Positions 1 to 11,044 of a DNA stretch of 64,000 nucleotides are shown here, in pieces. Made by a program: the position numbers and the translations under genes. The stretch lies in the NCBI GenBank assembly GCA_029204225.1, contig CM055107.1:18314718-18378717 (forward strand), in the 5' to 3' direction. The notes under the pieces were generated by a model. It was not told the origin of the DNA, searched no databases, and worked only from the letters and a program-made list of their open reading frames with translations. Positions within the stretch are counted from its first letter, which is position 1, and each line of letters begins with the position of its first letter. Source of the DNA: Diphasiastrum complanatum (taxonomy: Eukaryota > Streptophyta > Lycopodiopsida > Lycopodiales > Lycopodiaceae).

Positions 1-2562
1 GCCATAGAAGGTAAGCTTGACTCTCTCATGGTCAGGACGATCCCATACTATGTGACAATATCTCCGATACAGCTGCTGTCTGATAAATGTATGAGTTCCC
101 TGTGGGAGATCCAGCATCGAGAAGCCCCATGACTGAAAGAAAGCCACCACATCACCATACCAACAAGACCTAGCCTACTGTCCAGCTATAGTCTGAGAAG
201 AAGTAAGCGCTGCCCTCACGTATCTGTGAGTATCCATGGTCTCAAGTCGATGTAGAAAGGTAACAATCTGAAACATAGCCTCTACCACCATGGGGAGTGA
301 GGCGAAATCCGCTAAAAGAATCTCATGAGGAACTGACGGCTTCGCACGAATCATCCTCCCTGACATGGTGATCTGCAGACAAGTGATGTCTCGCCAAGTA
401 CTCTGAGATATCCCTGGGCACCAGACCTCCGCCGAGTGCATAGCCACAGGTGAGACTACTGTAGAGAAAAGGTGGTCTCTGGTAGTAGGATCATGATTAT
501 GGTAAGTAGTACACACTCTCTCCATATGTACCAGGGCAGCATGCCCCTTACGCAGGCGATATAGAGCAGTAGAGCGAAAAGTGAGTAAGGTGCCAGTGAA
601 TAATACACCTAGATAGGTGTATGATGTAACAATCTCCAGCTGCTGTGCATCATAATAAAAAGCGTCATCTCTCATATGCTGCCGATTTGTGTTAAACACC
701 ATAACTTTGGTCTTAGCAAAATTCACCGTCAAGCCCCACACTAAGCAAAAACCATATAGAGCATCAAGATGTCGCTGTAATCCAGAGGCTGTAGAGGATA
801 TCAATGCCACGTCATCCGCATACAATAGGATAGGAATAATAACATCAGCAAGAGGACATCCATCACCCCCCTCCTCCTTGATGATCCGCTCTAGATCATC
901 AATGTACAATGCAAAAAGAGTGGGAGAGAGTGGACATCCCTGCTTGACTCCAACTGTGCTCTGGATAGAAGGCGACCAGCTGCTGCCATCTCTGAAACGT
1001 GCTAAAACCCTCTCATATAAGGCGCTGATAGCCATAATGATATCCTGTGAGAAGCCAAGTGCGCTGATGTAAGATAAAAGTGTGGGCAATGTAAGGAGAG
1101 AGGAGTTGGGAGACAGGTTTGAGGAAGTCTGTGTTAAGAGAGTCGACGTCCTTCGCTTTATGGGATTGGGCTGTACTAATTGCGAATTTAATTTGGTCAG
1201 AGGTAAAAAGAGAGAATGTAGCGGGTCGAGTGATAGGGATAGGCGGAGCATCTGTAGTGTATAAGCAAGTAGCATAGTTCACCCAAGAGTCAATATCAAT
1301 AGGTGGAAGTAAGGAAGATTTCCTAGAAAAGATTTTCCAGAAATGAGAGGAGGAAGAGAAAAGGGAGTCTATAAGTTTCTGACCATCTCTTGTTAGAGAG
1401 TCCCTTTTCTTTTTATTAACTACATGACGATATTGCTTTTGTACTTGTACTAAAAGATTAGGAGAGTGATGCATGGCATATACCACTTGCTTATGTAAGG
1501 CGTGGCAATCATGGTCATACCATCGGTTATAGGTCTTTCGATGAGTGGGATATGTCTTAGGGGGAAAGGCCTGGGTGGCGGCTTGTATAAGGGAGAGCGA
1601 CAAGAAGCTGGCCTGTTGCTCAATAAGAGAGGAGAAAGGAAAATCTTGCAAAAGAGAGTTGAGCGCCACTGTGTAGCGTGGGATGAGATGTGTACAAAAA
1701 GAAAAGTGAGGTGTAGTGGTCTTGGGTCGAATGATTGGAAGGGGAGAGGTCTGGCCAACAAAGAGTAAGAGCAGTGAGTGATCAGCAAGGGTAGGAGAGA
1801 GTATAGTTAAGTCTGAATGAGAGGAATCAAGGCTGGTGAGCCAATGAAGTAATCCACCACACTATGCCCGCCACTATGTGGATGACAAGTGAATGCTGCT
1901 GAATCTGGCCACTGTGATAAACCGTTCAGAATGACCAAGGAATGTGCCTCGGAAATCCTAAGTAGCTGCTCACCCAATGTAGTAGAAGGGGTAGCCTCAT
2001 CATGTGATGTCCGCACAAGACCTGTATCCAAAGCATGAAGCTGGAGATAATCCGTCATCGCATGAAATTCCGTCTGTCTGGTGGCCGTGCGTGCGTTAAA
2101 GTCACCTGCCAAAAGTACATATCCCTAGGGAGAAAAGATAGAAATATCCTCTGATAAAACCTGAAAAGGGTCCCCACCATAGTCTGCAAATGTCAAACTC
2201 TGAGGAGCAATATAACATACTGACAGGAAGATATCTCTAGCCAAGCCTAGGGAATGCCCAACTAACTGTAACCATATAAAATGAGCGTACGGATCTTTCT
2301 TAACCAGCTTAACAGTATGACTATACTGGTCTCTGTATAAGCATGCCACCCCACCTGAGCCTCTGGAGGTCGTCCCTCATAGGAATGGTCTAAGAACTGA
2401 GTGCCAAGAGAAATTTGTCATCATAGGAAGAGGACAAAATTGAGATTCATGAGTCTCTGCTAGCAGTAAAATATCTATACGAGCAAGATAGGACTGCAAG
2501 TCACCTGCAGTAGAGGAAGAGTGGAAGCCATTACAATTCCAAAAGCCAATACGAAGCGACAT
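1..2562 (-). pseudogene. LINE-A ORF2: APE endonuclease plus reverse transcriptase, frameshifted
   Basis: Starts MSLRIGFWNCNGF at 2562, eight bases after the ORF1 stop. Endonuclease motifs: WNCNGF, LAETHES, AGDFNART, GGHSVVDYFIGS. RT motifs: GVKQGCPLSPTLFALYIDD and YADD (minus, 811-822), followed by FAKTKVMVFN and YLGVLFTG. The reading frame changes several times (near 2,360, 2,115, 1,750 and 1,200), so the copy is dead. Compared with LINE-D the order is collinear and the break at base 1 is only the window edge. Confidence 0.9.
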
Positions 2563-2570
2563 AGGGGATC

Positions 2571-3368
2571 TCAGGCTGCTCCCATGCCCGGGAGCCCCAA
2601 GTCCCTATAGTGAGCGCTCATAGTATCGTGGTTTGCCGCCAATAACACCACCCATTGCCCTTTTTCCTTAGCTTCTTGTATGATTTTTTTCCTTGCTAGC
2701 CATTGCGTATGAGTTAAATCATCGTCCATAAAAATACAAGTCCCTTTTAGCTTGGCTCGAAGTTTCAAGGCAGCGTTACGATGTACAAGAGACCGGAATT
2801 TAATAAATAGAACATTCTCATCATACTTGCCTCTCCAAGCAGTTTCAAATCCCTCGATTGAGTGTGAGAGTTTATTGCAAAGTAAATCCTTGGCTTCCTC
2901 GAGAGGTTTTCCAGCATTTGGGATGCCTCTCACTCTAATATTAAGGGCTTTTTTGGCTCTTTTCTCTTGCTCTAAAAACATACTTTCTAATCTTGAGTCA
3001 ATTGAAATATTCGTAGGCAAATCTATTATACCACTATCTTTTTTAAACAGTGCTGCCCAAGATTTCGTCTCTTCTACTCGTTTCTCAAGGCTAGAAATCT
3101 TGTTAGAAGTTTCTGGAAGATCCGTAGTAGATGATGCTAATAGAGTTCGCAGCTGGCTGATCTCATCTCGCAATTTTTGAACCTCCAATTTGAGTGCTGC
3201 ATTTTCTCCTTGTACCTCTGAAAATAGTGCATACAACTACCCAACATGATAATGAACGTCTTCCGGTAGAATAGAGCGAGGGATAGTTGGAGGTGAGACC
3301 TTAGATAGCACAAATGGAGGAGTAGAAGGATTAGGAGGGAGAGCAGAGGGAGGCGTAACTGGTTCCAT
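2571..3368 (-). pseudogene. LINE-A ORF1: coiled-coil RNA-binding protein
   Basis: ATG 3366-3368 (MEPVTPPSALPP). An in-frame TAG near 3,237 interrupts it, then about 220 codons follow. Order: Pro-rich N terminus, heptad-like coiled coil (EVQGENAALKLEVQKLRDEI), VEETKSWAALFKK, an RRM-like stretch (ALNIRVRGIPN, VLFIKFRS), then LKGTCIFMDDDLTHTQ and an acidic/basic tail. There is no CCHC knuckle. This layout resembles L1 ORF1p, not the DUF4283/CCHC ORF1 of typical angiosperm L1. Confidence 0.82.
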
Positions 3369-3849
3369 ATCCAAGCAGGGACAAGGGCAGGTATGACAAG
3401 GGCCAACCCGTCAGAGCTTTGGAGCTGCTCCTAAAGGTTCTTCCTCTAATTCTGAGCAATTACTCCTTCACTTTCACCTAAGGCTCATCACTCAGCTGCT
3501 GCAATGACGCTTCTCTGACATCGCATTCCACAGAAGAGGATCCGGGCTTCAAGACATGGATCCGCAATCCTGGATCGTAAGCAAATGCAAGTTTACTTCC
3601 GTGATTGCTCTTCTAAGCAATATCTGAGCGTTGGCTTTCAACTAGTTCTGAGCACTGTGTGAGCATCACCTCATCGCTGCTCCCATCGATGAGAGAGAGA
3701 GAGGGAGCTCCACACTCCAGGTGTGAGGTCCACTCCAGGTGTGAGAGAGAGAGGTCCGCTCCAGGACATAGGTCCGTTCCAGGACAGAGATCGCTCCATT
3801 GTCCACTCAAAGATCCGTTCCAGGACAGAGATCCGCCCCTTAGAGAGTT

Positions 3850-3911
<62 letters not shown>
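3850..3911. repeat. (GT)n/(GA)n compound microsatellite inside the LINE-A 5' UTR
   Basis: About 12 GT units run into about 20 GA units. It lies inside the LINE-A 5' UTR, not at a LINE end. Confidence 0.95.
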
Positions 3912-3914
<3 letters not shown>

Positions 3915-4284
3915 TCACTATCGCATACTGAAAGGCAGCAACGATGATGCATTGAAGAACAACGATGATGGTAGCAGCGATACACTGAAGCACCCAGGAA
4001 TGCGTGTTGCATTCTACAAAAATCAGTCATCCATCGTTGTCTCAGCGGCTCAACACATTGCCTTCTTTACTGCTCCAATCTTCACGGACCCTTTGAGCGA
4101 GAAAAATGACAGAAACCGGCGATGATGTGTGTGCTGCCAAGATGATCCAAGATGATTTGTGTACTGAAGGAGAAGGTGAAGGTGAAGGTGAAGGTGGAGG
4201 TGAAGATGCACATCATCGAAGCATGGCAATGAGCAATGGCAGCACACGATGGCAGAACGAGAGGGATGGATCAGCGCACCATCT

Positions 4285-4286
<2 letters not shown>

Positions 4287-4336
<50 letters not shown>
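4287..4336. repeat. (GA)n/(CT)n junction tract between LINE-B 3' end and LINE-A 5' end
   Basis: About 50 bp, with one GCGA interruption near 4,329. On the minus strand LINE-B ends TTAATAAAGCT and passes directly into CT repeats; LINE-A starts at the other side. Confidence 0.95.
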
Positions 4337-5008
4337 CTTTATTAATGTCTTTTCCATGTCAAATGGCATATAAGACAAATAAGTACATATCAAGTATGTG
4401 GACCACAAGGGAGCATATGAAAAACGTCTCCGAGACTGAAAGAAAAGCATATAAAAAAGATCTAAATACAATTACCATCCACCAAATCAAGGGAACATAG
4501 CTGGCAAATCCTAATCTCTCGTGGGGTACCCCAAAACCGACCAATCTCAATCTCAAGTTGGTGTGAAGAGACACGAAGCTGACCCAATATGAATCTGAGA
4601 CCATGTGATAACCCAGAGAATAGATAGTGTGGTAGAAGTGGGGACTCTGATACATCAGTCTCCAAAAAATTAAGTCGATAAAAGTCAGGTTTGGCACCCA
4701 ACTGACTATGCCAGGCTCGATCAAGGTAAGCTCTATAGATGAATCGTCGGATGTAATCATGGGTACTAGAAGGAAGTGCAGTGATAGAGATACTGAGTGT
4801 GCCAAGAAGTCTGAAGGCCTGAGAGAACCAAGCCAAATGGTAGCCCTGACTATGAAGGCTCTGGGATGAAATGAGAGCAGCCTGAGTATATCTCTGCTCA
4901 GAAGACTGGAACGCACTGATGCGATGTATATTTGTGATGACCTGGAGTAGGGCATCAAGGTACATAGGCGGGACCGCAAACTAAGCAAGGATGATCTGGT
5001 GTGGAACT
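4337..5008 (-). mobile_element. LINE-B, 5'-truncated LINE copy with (CT)n on both sides
   Basis: Only the ORF2 C-terminal part and 3' UTR remain (about 670 bp). Recognisable: LLQVITNIHRIS, LRFILGQLRVSSHQLEIEIGR, CQLCSLD. The 3' UTR has the hairpin region then GGAAAAGACATTAATAAAGCT. Both boundaries run directly into CT repeats (4287-4336 and 5009-5078), which is how an insertion into a pre-existing (CT)n would look. Confidence 0.9.
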
Positions 5009-5011
5009 GAG

Positions 5012-5078
<67 letters not shown>
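5009..5078. repeat. (GA)n/(CT)n tract at the LINE-B 5' junction
   Basis: About 70 bp of GA dinucleotides with one AAGA phase slip at 5,028-5,030. It joins the truncated LINE-B end without spacer. Bases 5,079-5,320 beyond it are plain intron with no recognisable feature. Confidence 0.95.
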
Positions 5079-5080
<2 letters not shown>

Positions 5081-5320
5081 AATAGTAAAGGAAAGAGACA
5101 AAGACGAGCTAAGCACCCAAGACAAGTGCTTTGACACCACACACACCACAAATGTGCATCACATTGAAGAATAAGAAACAATAATATGTTGATCAAATAG
5201 TAATCTCCTACAAAGAACATCACCTAACAAACATGCCGTTGGTGCACAAGTCCCTCGGACTCCCTCCATAGACACTATTAGACATCAAAATCATCAATTG
5301 TAGAATGACTAGTAGAAGAT

Positions 5321-6037
5321 TGTAATAGATCCTAACACCACAGCAGGGCAAACACTAACTCATCCACCCAACCTTGCCTACCCCCTGATATAGAGTAAGC
5401 CCCTCCTAGCCCAGTGTGAGGACTGGTAGCATGCAACTGCCAAGTGTCGGCCACGTGTCACTGACGTGGTCGACTGCACGTCGAGACCCAACTGGGGGCC
5501 CTATCTTGCTGATAGGGTCCCTAGACTGTGTTAGGCCCGCCATGGCTATGGACCGTGCTGGGGCACACTACTCACACTGTCTTGCCCTGTTGGTCGTGTA
5601 CGCTGGACACGACCCTGACTGTGGTATCTGACCTATCTGTGTTCTCTAGGGTTCGGTTGTAGAATGACTAGTAGAAGATTGTAATAGATCCTAACACCAC
5701 AGCAGGGCAAACACTAACTCATCCACCCAACCTTGCCTACCCCCTGATATAGAGTAAGCCCCTCCTAGCCCAGTGTGAGGACTGGTACCATGCAACTGCC
5801 AAGTGTCGGCCACGTGTCACTGACGTGGCCGACTGCACGTCGAGACCCAACTGGGGGCCCTATCTTGCTGACAGGGTCCCTAGACTGTGTTAGGCCCGCC
5901 ATGGCTATGGACCGTGCTGGGGCACACTACTCACACTGTCTTGCCCTGTTGGTCGTGTACGCTGGACACGACCCTGACTGTGGTATCTGACCTATCTGTG
6001 TTCTCTAGGGTTCGGTACTGGTTACGAGCTCGTAACA
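5321..6037 (-). repeat. Gypsy-1 3' LTR (left), carrying a tandem duplication that includes flanking DNA
   Basis: The plus strand starts TGTAATAGATCC and ends GAGCTCGTAACA. A ~359-bp unit is present twice (5298-5656 and 5657-6015). The 23-bp host flank ending AGTAGAAGAT is part of the duplicated unit, so a complete LTR of about 358 bp (5680-6037) follows a flank copy. Confidence 0.9.
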
Positions 6038-6053
6038 CTCCCTTCCCCTTAAG
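6038..6053 (-). other. Polypurine tract of Gypsy-1
   Basis: The minus strand reads AAGGGGAAGGGAG directly before the 3' LTR start TGTTACG. This is the expected plus-strand priming site. Confidence 0.8.
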
Positions 6054-7266
6054 AACCGTCTTGGTCCTCTAAGACAAAGTCTGGAAAAATCTTGCGAAGG
6101 ACGCTGCCTCTTTCCCAAGTGGCATCTGCATAATGCCTGGCTCGATCCTGGGACTGCCTGATGCTACGCTTAGCATGTTCTATCATCTGGTTTAGGTCCT
6201 CCAAAGAGTTTCTGGCTGCTTCAACTTTTTCTTGTTTAAACCCTATAGCTGTGGGGGAGCGTGGCTGAAAACCGTACATCAGCATAAATGGGCTGTATCC
6301 CGTAGCTGAATGTTTGGTACTGTTGTAAGCAAACTCTAATATCGAGAGATACTCCTCCCAATTAGTCTGCTTCTTGTTGACGTATGCACGAAGCATATTC
6401 TCTAGCACCTGATTTACCCTCTCTGTTTGACCGTCCGTCTGTGGATGGTCGGTGGTACTCATATTAAGTTTGGTATGGAGATGATGGAATAGTGCCCTCC
6501 AAAAATTTTCAGTAAACTTACTGTCCCGGTCGCTGACTATGCCGGAAGGTAGACCGTACAATTTAAATAGCCCGTCTACAAACAACCTCGCTAACTCTGG
6601 AGCTCTAACGGTTGTTTTGGTCGGAATGAAATGAGCCATTTTGGTCAGACGGTCAACTGTGACCCATATAGCATCATTACCCTTTTGGGTTTTAGGCAGG
6701 CCTACTATAAAATCCATGGAGATACTCTCCCATTTACCAGCTGGTATTTCTAAGGGCTGCAACAACCCCCCTGCCTTTAAACGCTCTGCTTTGTTTATTT
6801 GACATTTTTGGCAACTGGTTACATACTGGTGGACGTCCTTTTTCATACTGGGCCAGAAAAATTGCCTACGAAGAAGCTCATAGGTCTTCTGTATGCCTGG
6901 GTGTCCCGCACTAGGATTGTCATAACATTCATATAGGACCTGCTGCCTATAATCCTCTGAATTGGGGACACATACTCTATCTCTATAGAGCAAGTACTCA
7001 TCCTGAATGGAATACTGTTTCCATTTGAATCCTTGAGTCAACTGACCCTCAACCACTGGGGTTTGCTTGGGTAATACAGGCTCAGAATCCTCAACGTCAT
7101 CTGAAAACGTATACTCGGACTCATCATCATCCTCAACGAAAGCTGCCGTATTCTTCGATGAACTCGCACCAGCCCCGGGAACTGGTTCTGGAGTTTGTAA
7201 CTGTCTGCTCTGGACTGAGTTCCAGACAGTAGAGAAGAATGCATCATGCTGGCACTTCCCTCTCAA
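6049..7266 (-). pseudogene. Gypsy-1 integrase, C-terminal deletion
   Basis: About 405 codons. Zinc-finger part: GHPGIQKTYELL, FFWPSMKKDV, CQKCQ; the first His of the usual HHCC seems replaced. The core keeps D,D-35-E: MDFIVGLPKT, SDRDSKF, DGQTERVNQ. After ARHYAD the sequence jumps to ATWERGS, the last turn of a chromodomain, so several hundred bases (GPY/F region and most of the chromodomain) are deleted. Its end is a normal stop near 6,049. Confidence 0.9.
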
Positions 7267-7985
7267 GGACTCGAGTAATTACGAATCTGAGTAAAACTCA
7301 GCTCGTTTATCATAGGCATTCTGCTAAGGGCATCTGCTACTGTATTGAATTTCCCCCGTCTATATCTGATAGACATATCAAACTCTTGCATCAACTCTGC
7401 CCAACGAGCTTTCCGACCTCTAAGCTCAAGTTGATTGCAAAGGTATCTGAGACTCTCCTGGTCTGTCAGGACCTCAAAGTTGGCACCATACAAATAATGC
7501 CTCCAAGTCTTAAGGGCATGGACTATAGAAAAGAGTTCCTTTTCATAGGCACTGTACCTAGTCTGAACCGGCTCGAGTTTTTTACTCTCGAATGCAATTG
7601 GTCGTCCACCCTGAGTTAGCACAGCACCTACTGCAAAGTCGCTAGCATCTATTTCGACCACAAAAGGCTGATTGGGGTCGACGACTTTTAAAACTGGTGC
7701 TGTAGCTAAGGCTGTTTTGAGAGCATCAAAGCTCTCCTGCTGTGCGGACTCCCAAATGAACTCCTTTCCTTTCCCCTTAAGAAGATTTGTCATGGGAACT
7801 GCTATCTGAGCATATTCCTTGACAAATTGTGTGTAATATCCCGCCAAACCAAGAAAGATCTGAAGTTCTAAAATATTCTGAGGTCTCAGCCAACTGAGTA
7901 TGGCTTTAACCTTATTCGGGTCCATCTTAATCCCATCTGACGAGATAATGTGACCCAAATATGCTGCTTCTGCAGACCATAGGAC
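7263..7985 (-). pseudogene. Gypsy-1 RT thumb/connection and RNase H, RT core deleted
   Basis: Starts abruptly at AYLGHIISSDGIKMDP, the region after the RT palm, and continues FLGLAGYYTQFVKEYA, then RNase H motifs VEIDASDFAVGAVL, YEKELFSIVHALK, VLTDQESLRYL, NTVADALSRMP. No YXDD palm motif exists between the protease remnant and this point. The junction near 7,985 is a deletion of roughly the first 200 RT codons. Confidence 0.9.
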
Positions 7986-8305
7986 TGTTGGGAACATCAT
8001 GCTCCCCATGCAACTGGATCTCTCGGCCTTTATGCTGAAAGCTGAGTGTGTTTTCCTGATAGTTCCTGTGGAGAGAACGTCCTAAACTGTAGAGCCAATC
8101 TCTCCCGAGAACAATGCCTGTGCGATCCAGGTGCATTATCTGAAAGTTTATTTCATCTTGTTACCCCTGAACACCAAGATTCAAGTTACTTACCATAGTT
8201 TCCCAGATTTTCTTATCTTCACCCTTAGCTAGTGAAACTATGTACCTATGCTGACTAGGTACTTCTGGTAGTTTAATCTTTTTAACCAAGGTGTAGTTGA
8301 TGAAA
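7986..8305 (-). pseudogene. Gypsy-1 protease/linker remnant
   Basis: Contains DRTGIVLGRDWLYSLGR and LSFQHKGREIQL, typical of the stretch between gypsy protease and RT. The preceding aspartic protease active site is seen as VMVDDGANP at about 8,306-8,335, with Asp-Gly where families have D-S/T-G. Stops occur in all frames in between. Confidence 0.7.
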
Positions 8306-9611
8306 TTATGGGTTTGCCCCATCATCAACCATAACTCTTACTGATTGGTTACCAACTTTCCCATGCATACGTACTAGGTCATGCGGCCCAAAGCTGAAGG
8401 GTCTCGCTAGCATTGCAGAGGTCAACTGGCAACAGTGTTCATGATCTTCATGATACACTTTGATCTCGGAAGCTGCCGAGTCACTGGGGAAACTTACAGT
8501 TTGAACAAGATGAACTTGTTTCTTATCTTTCTTATCTTTTTTAGTGAAAGGCCCCTTGGGACACTGTCTAACTGTGTGTCCCTTGCCCATACACACAAAG
8601 CACAAACGCTCTTGTTTGGCTTTCTCAAAACCATCTGGTTTTAAGGGCTGTATGAGTGAAGGGCGTTTCTGGGGAGCTTCACTTTCAAATTTTTCTTCTT
8701 TCTTTCTTTTTAAAAATTTCTTTTTAAATTGAAAGTCTTTCTAAGGAGACTGCTCAGAAAAGGGCTGTTGTCTCGCCCTCTTCCTACCCACTGAATCATC
8801 ATAGATTTGAGCATATCTGAGAGCTTGCTCAAGGGTAGTAGACGAGTTTCTCTGGACCTCTACTTTATATTCATCTTTGAGGCCACGGACAAATCCCCTG
8901 ATTTTCTGATAATCATCCATATTTTTAATCTTTAAAATTGCTTCTCGATACTGCAAGATATATTGGATGAGGAACTTGTCCATTACTGTTCTTTCCCAGG
9001 CTTCTTAGGCTCTATCAAGTTCATTTTCAGGTAGGAGTTCTCTTAGGAAGGCTTCTTCAAAAGCTTTCCATGACCGGGGAGTCTGCCCAGTCTCCTGGAG
9101 ATTTAACCACCACTTATAGGCCATGGGCCCTAAGGATAGACTGGCCTCAATAGCTTGCAAATGGTTAGGGGTTTGTTTACGAGCATGAATGTTCTTCCAT
9201 TTGCTGAGGAAGGTTTGTAGAATGTCCGCATTTCTATCCTTCTCTTCCCCATTAAAAGTAAGAGGCTTAAATCTTTAAAAACACTGGGGTGAGACCGTAA
9301 AGTCTCACCCGAAACTGATGGAAGTGGAGAAGGGGACAACTGAGAAGTGGAGGGAAAGCTTCCTTTCGTGGAACAGCGAACGAGTCGTCCACACTGGACT
9401 TGAAATTGGCTAATGCCAACTTCAGTTCATCCACTTCTGTTACCAAGTGGAGAAACTGCTCCTTGGTAACCAGTTCGTCGAGTTCTTCGGCGAACTGTTC
9501 ATGTTCTTCCATTTCCATTGGTTCTTTCCCTTTACTATAAGCCAAGGCTTCTGTTTCAGGTTCGTCGAAGCCTCTCTCCGAGGGTTGATCAGGTCCCTGA
9601 GGAGTGGTCAT
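8306..9611 (-). pseudogene. Gypsy-1 gag (capsid and CCHC nucleocapsid), frameshifted
   Basis: Starts MTTPQGPDQPSERGFDEPE at 9611. A coiled-coil-like acidic segment and a capsid-like part (LIQYILQYREAILKI, FVRGLKDEYKVEV, TLEQALRYAQIYDD) follow. The CCHC knuckle is CFVCMGKGHTVRQC (CX2CX4HX4C) near 8,600. The frame breaks at about 9,270, 9,130, 8,990 and 8,740. Confidence 0.85.
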
Positions 9612-10405
9612 TTTCGGAACTGAAAGAGAGGTACCTTAACTTCTGATGAAAAAAGTCAAAAAGACTAATTTACAACTGTACAAGGGAAAGGAAAGATGAC
9701 TTAGCTATTTCTGAGGACTGTACTTCCAAAGAGGAAGAGGAACCCTCTCAGCTCTTTTACCCAAGATTTTAGACCTGTTGTCCCGGAAAATCCCAGCTGG
9801 AAGCTCCAAAACGGTGTCAAAATTTCCGGTTCCTTGAGTATTGTAGCTCGCTGATCTGATTGCAGTTGCGAGGCTCCAAAAATCGAGGCAAAAAACTCGA
9901 GAAGGTGCCAAAATATTTTGAGGTTGATAGCTGCCTACCCTCGCTGATTTGACAGCAATCTAACTGGCTAGTTTTCTTCTGATTTGAGACCCAAAACATA
10001 TTTCAATTTCTGATTTTGGTGTCTCTCTACCCTCGTTGACTGGACAACGACCTATTTGCTCCAAAAAACTTTGATTTAAACCCAAAAATGATTCTGGAAA
10101 TCAGAAAAGATGTGGGTACTATCACCGCTGGATCAGCACCACTCTTTCTCTTCAAAATCTCGTTCTAATTCCCGAATCTGATGGCAAAAATCAGAGATGA
10201 GGTCTGGTTTTGCAGCGCTGGACCTGCTCTAAAAATTTTATCTAATTTCTATCTGACAAGCAAGCTTTTCTACACACTTCTGATCGGTAGCAAGCTGTTC
10301 CTACATCGCTGGCCCTGCTACTCTACTTTCTGAGAATTTTAAAAAGTTCTGAGCAATCTAGCTACTTTCTCCACTGCTGAAAACTGAATTCCCTAGGATG
10401 GAGAT
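9612..10405 (-). other. Gypsy-1 untranslated leader with degenerate internal repeats
   Basis: No coding potential seen. Degenerate repeats of a CTCGCTGATTTGA / AGCGAGGG-type phrase recur every 70-120 bp (near 9,845, 9,940, 10,030, 10,125, 10,215, 10,305). Confidence 0.5.
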
Positions 10406-10418
10406 GGCTCTGATACCA
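10406..10418 (-). promoter_or_regulatory. Primer-binding site of Gypsy-1 (tRNA-iMet)
   Basis: The minus strand reads TGGTATCAGAGCC one base after the 5' LTR. It is complementary to the 3' end of plant initiator tRNA-Met, the common primer of plant LTR retrotransposons. Confidence 0.9.
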
Positions 10419-10419
10419 G

Positions 10420-11044
10420 TGTAATAGATCCTAACACCACAGTAGGGCAAACACTAACTCATCCACCCAACCTTGCCTACCCCCCGATATAGAGTAAGCC
10501 CCTCCTAGCCCAGTGTGAGGACTGGTAGCATGCAACTGCCAAGTGTCGGCCACGTGTCACTGACGTGGCCGACTGCACGTCGAGACCCAAGTGGGGGCCC
10601 TATCCTGCTGACAGGGTTCCTAGACTGTGTTAGGCCCGCCATGGCTATGGACCGTGCTGGGGCACACTACTCACACTGTCTTGCCCTGTTGGTCGTGTAC
10701 GCTGGACACGACCCTTACACTAACTCATCCACCCAACCTTTCCTACCCCCTGATATAGAGTAAGCCCCTCCTAGCCCAGTGTGAGGACTGGTACCATGCA
10801 ACTGCCAAGTGTCGGCCACGTGTCACTGACGTGGCCGATTGCACGTCGAGACCCAACTGGGGGCCCTATCTTGCTGACAGGGTCCCTAGACTGTGTTAGG
10901 CCCGCCATGGCTATGGACCGTGCTGGGGGCACACTACTCACACTGTCTTGCCCTGTTGGTCGTGTACGCTGGACACGACTCTGACTGTGGTATCTGACCT
11001 ATCTGTGTTCTCTAGGGTTCGGTACTGGTTACGAGCTCGTAACA
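10420..11044 (-). repeat. Gypsy-1 5' LTR (right), with its own internal tandem duplication
   Basis: TGTAATAG...CGTAACA on plus. An internal ~265-bp segment starting at ACACTAACTCATCC is present twice (about 10450-10714 and 10715-10980). The duplication endpoints differ from those of the left LTR, so the two LTRs duplicated independently after insertion. Confidence 0.88.

Larger units (their letters stand above)
1..4286 (-). mobile_element. LINE-A, (CT)n-flanked non-LTR retrotransposon, continues past left edge
   Basis: Minus-strand two-ORF LINE. Its 5' end abuts a (CT)n tract (seen as GA on plus) at 4287-4336. A long 5' UTR (about 3,369-4,286) includes a GGTGAA-type repeat and an internal GT/GA tract. 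ORF1 and ORF2 follow. The ORF2 C terminus continues beyond base 1. It sits in intron 11 in the sense direction of the HDAC gene, directly downstream of LINE-B, head to tail. Confidence 0.9.
5321..11044 (-). mobile_element. Gypsy-1: internally deleted Ty3/gypsy (chromovirus-type) element with both LTRs
   Basis: 5.7 kb minus-strand element in HDAC intron 11. Order on the minus strand: 5' LTR, tRNA-iMet PBS, ~800 bp repetitive leader, gag with CCHC, protease remnant, connection/RNase H, integrase, polypurine tract, 3' LTR. LTRs begin TG and end CA. Possible 5-bp target duplication: AAGAT (5316-5320) and AAGAC (11045-11049), one mismatch. The RT core and most of the integrase C terminus/chromodomain are missing, and gag is frameshifted, so it cannot move on its own. 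Confidence 0.92.
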
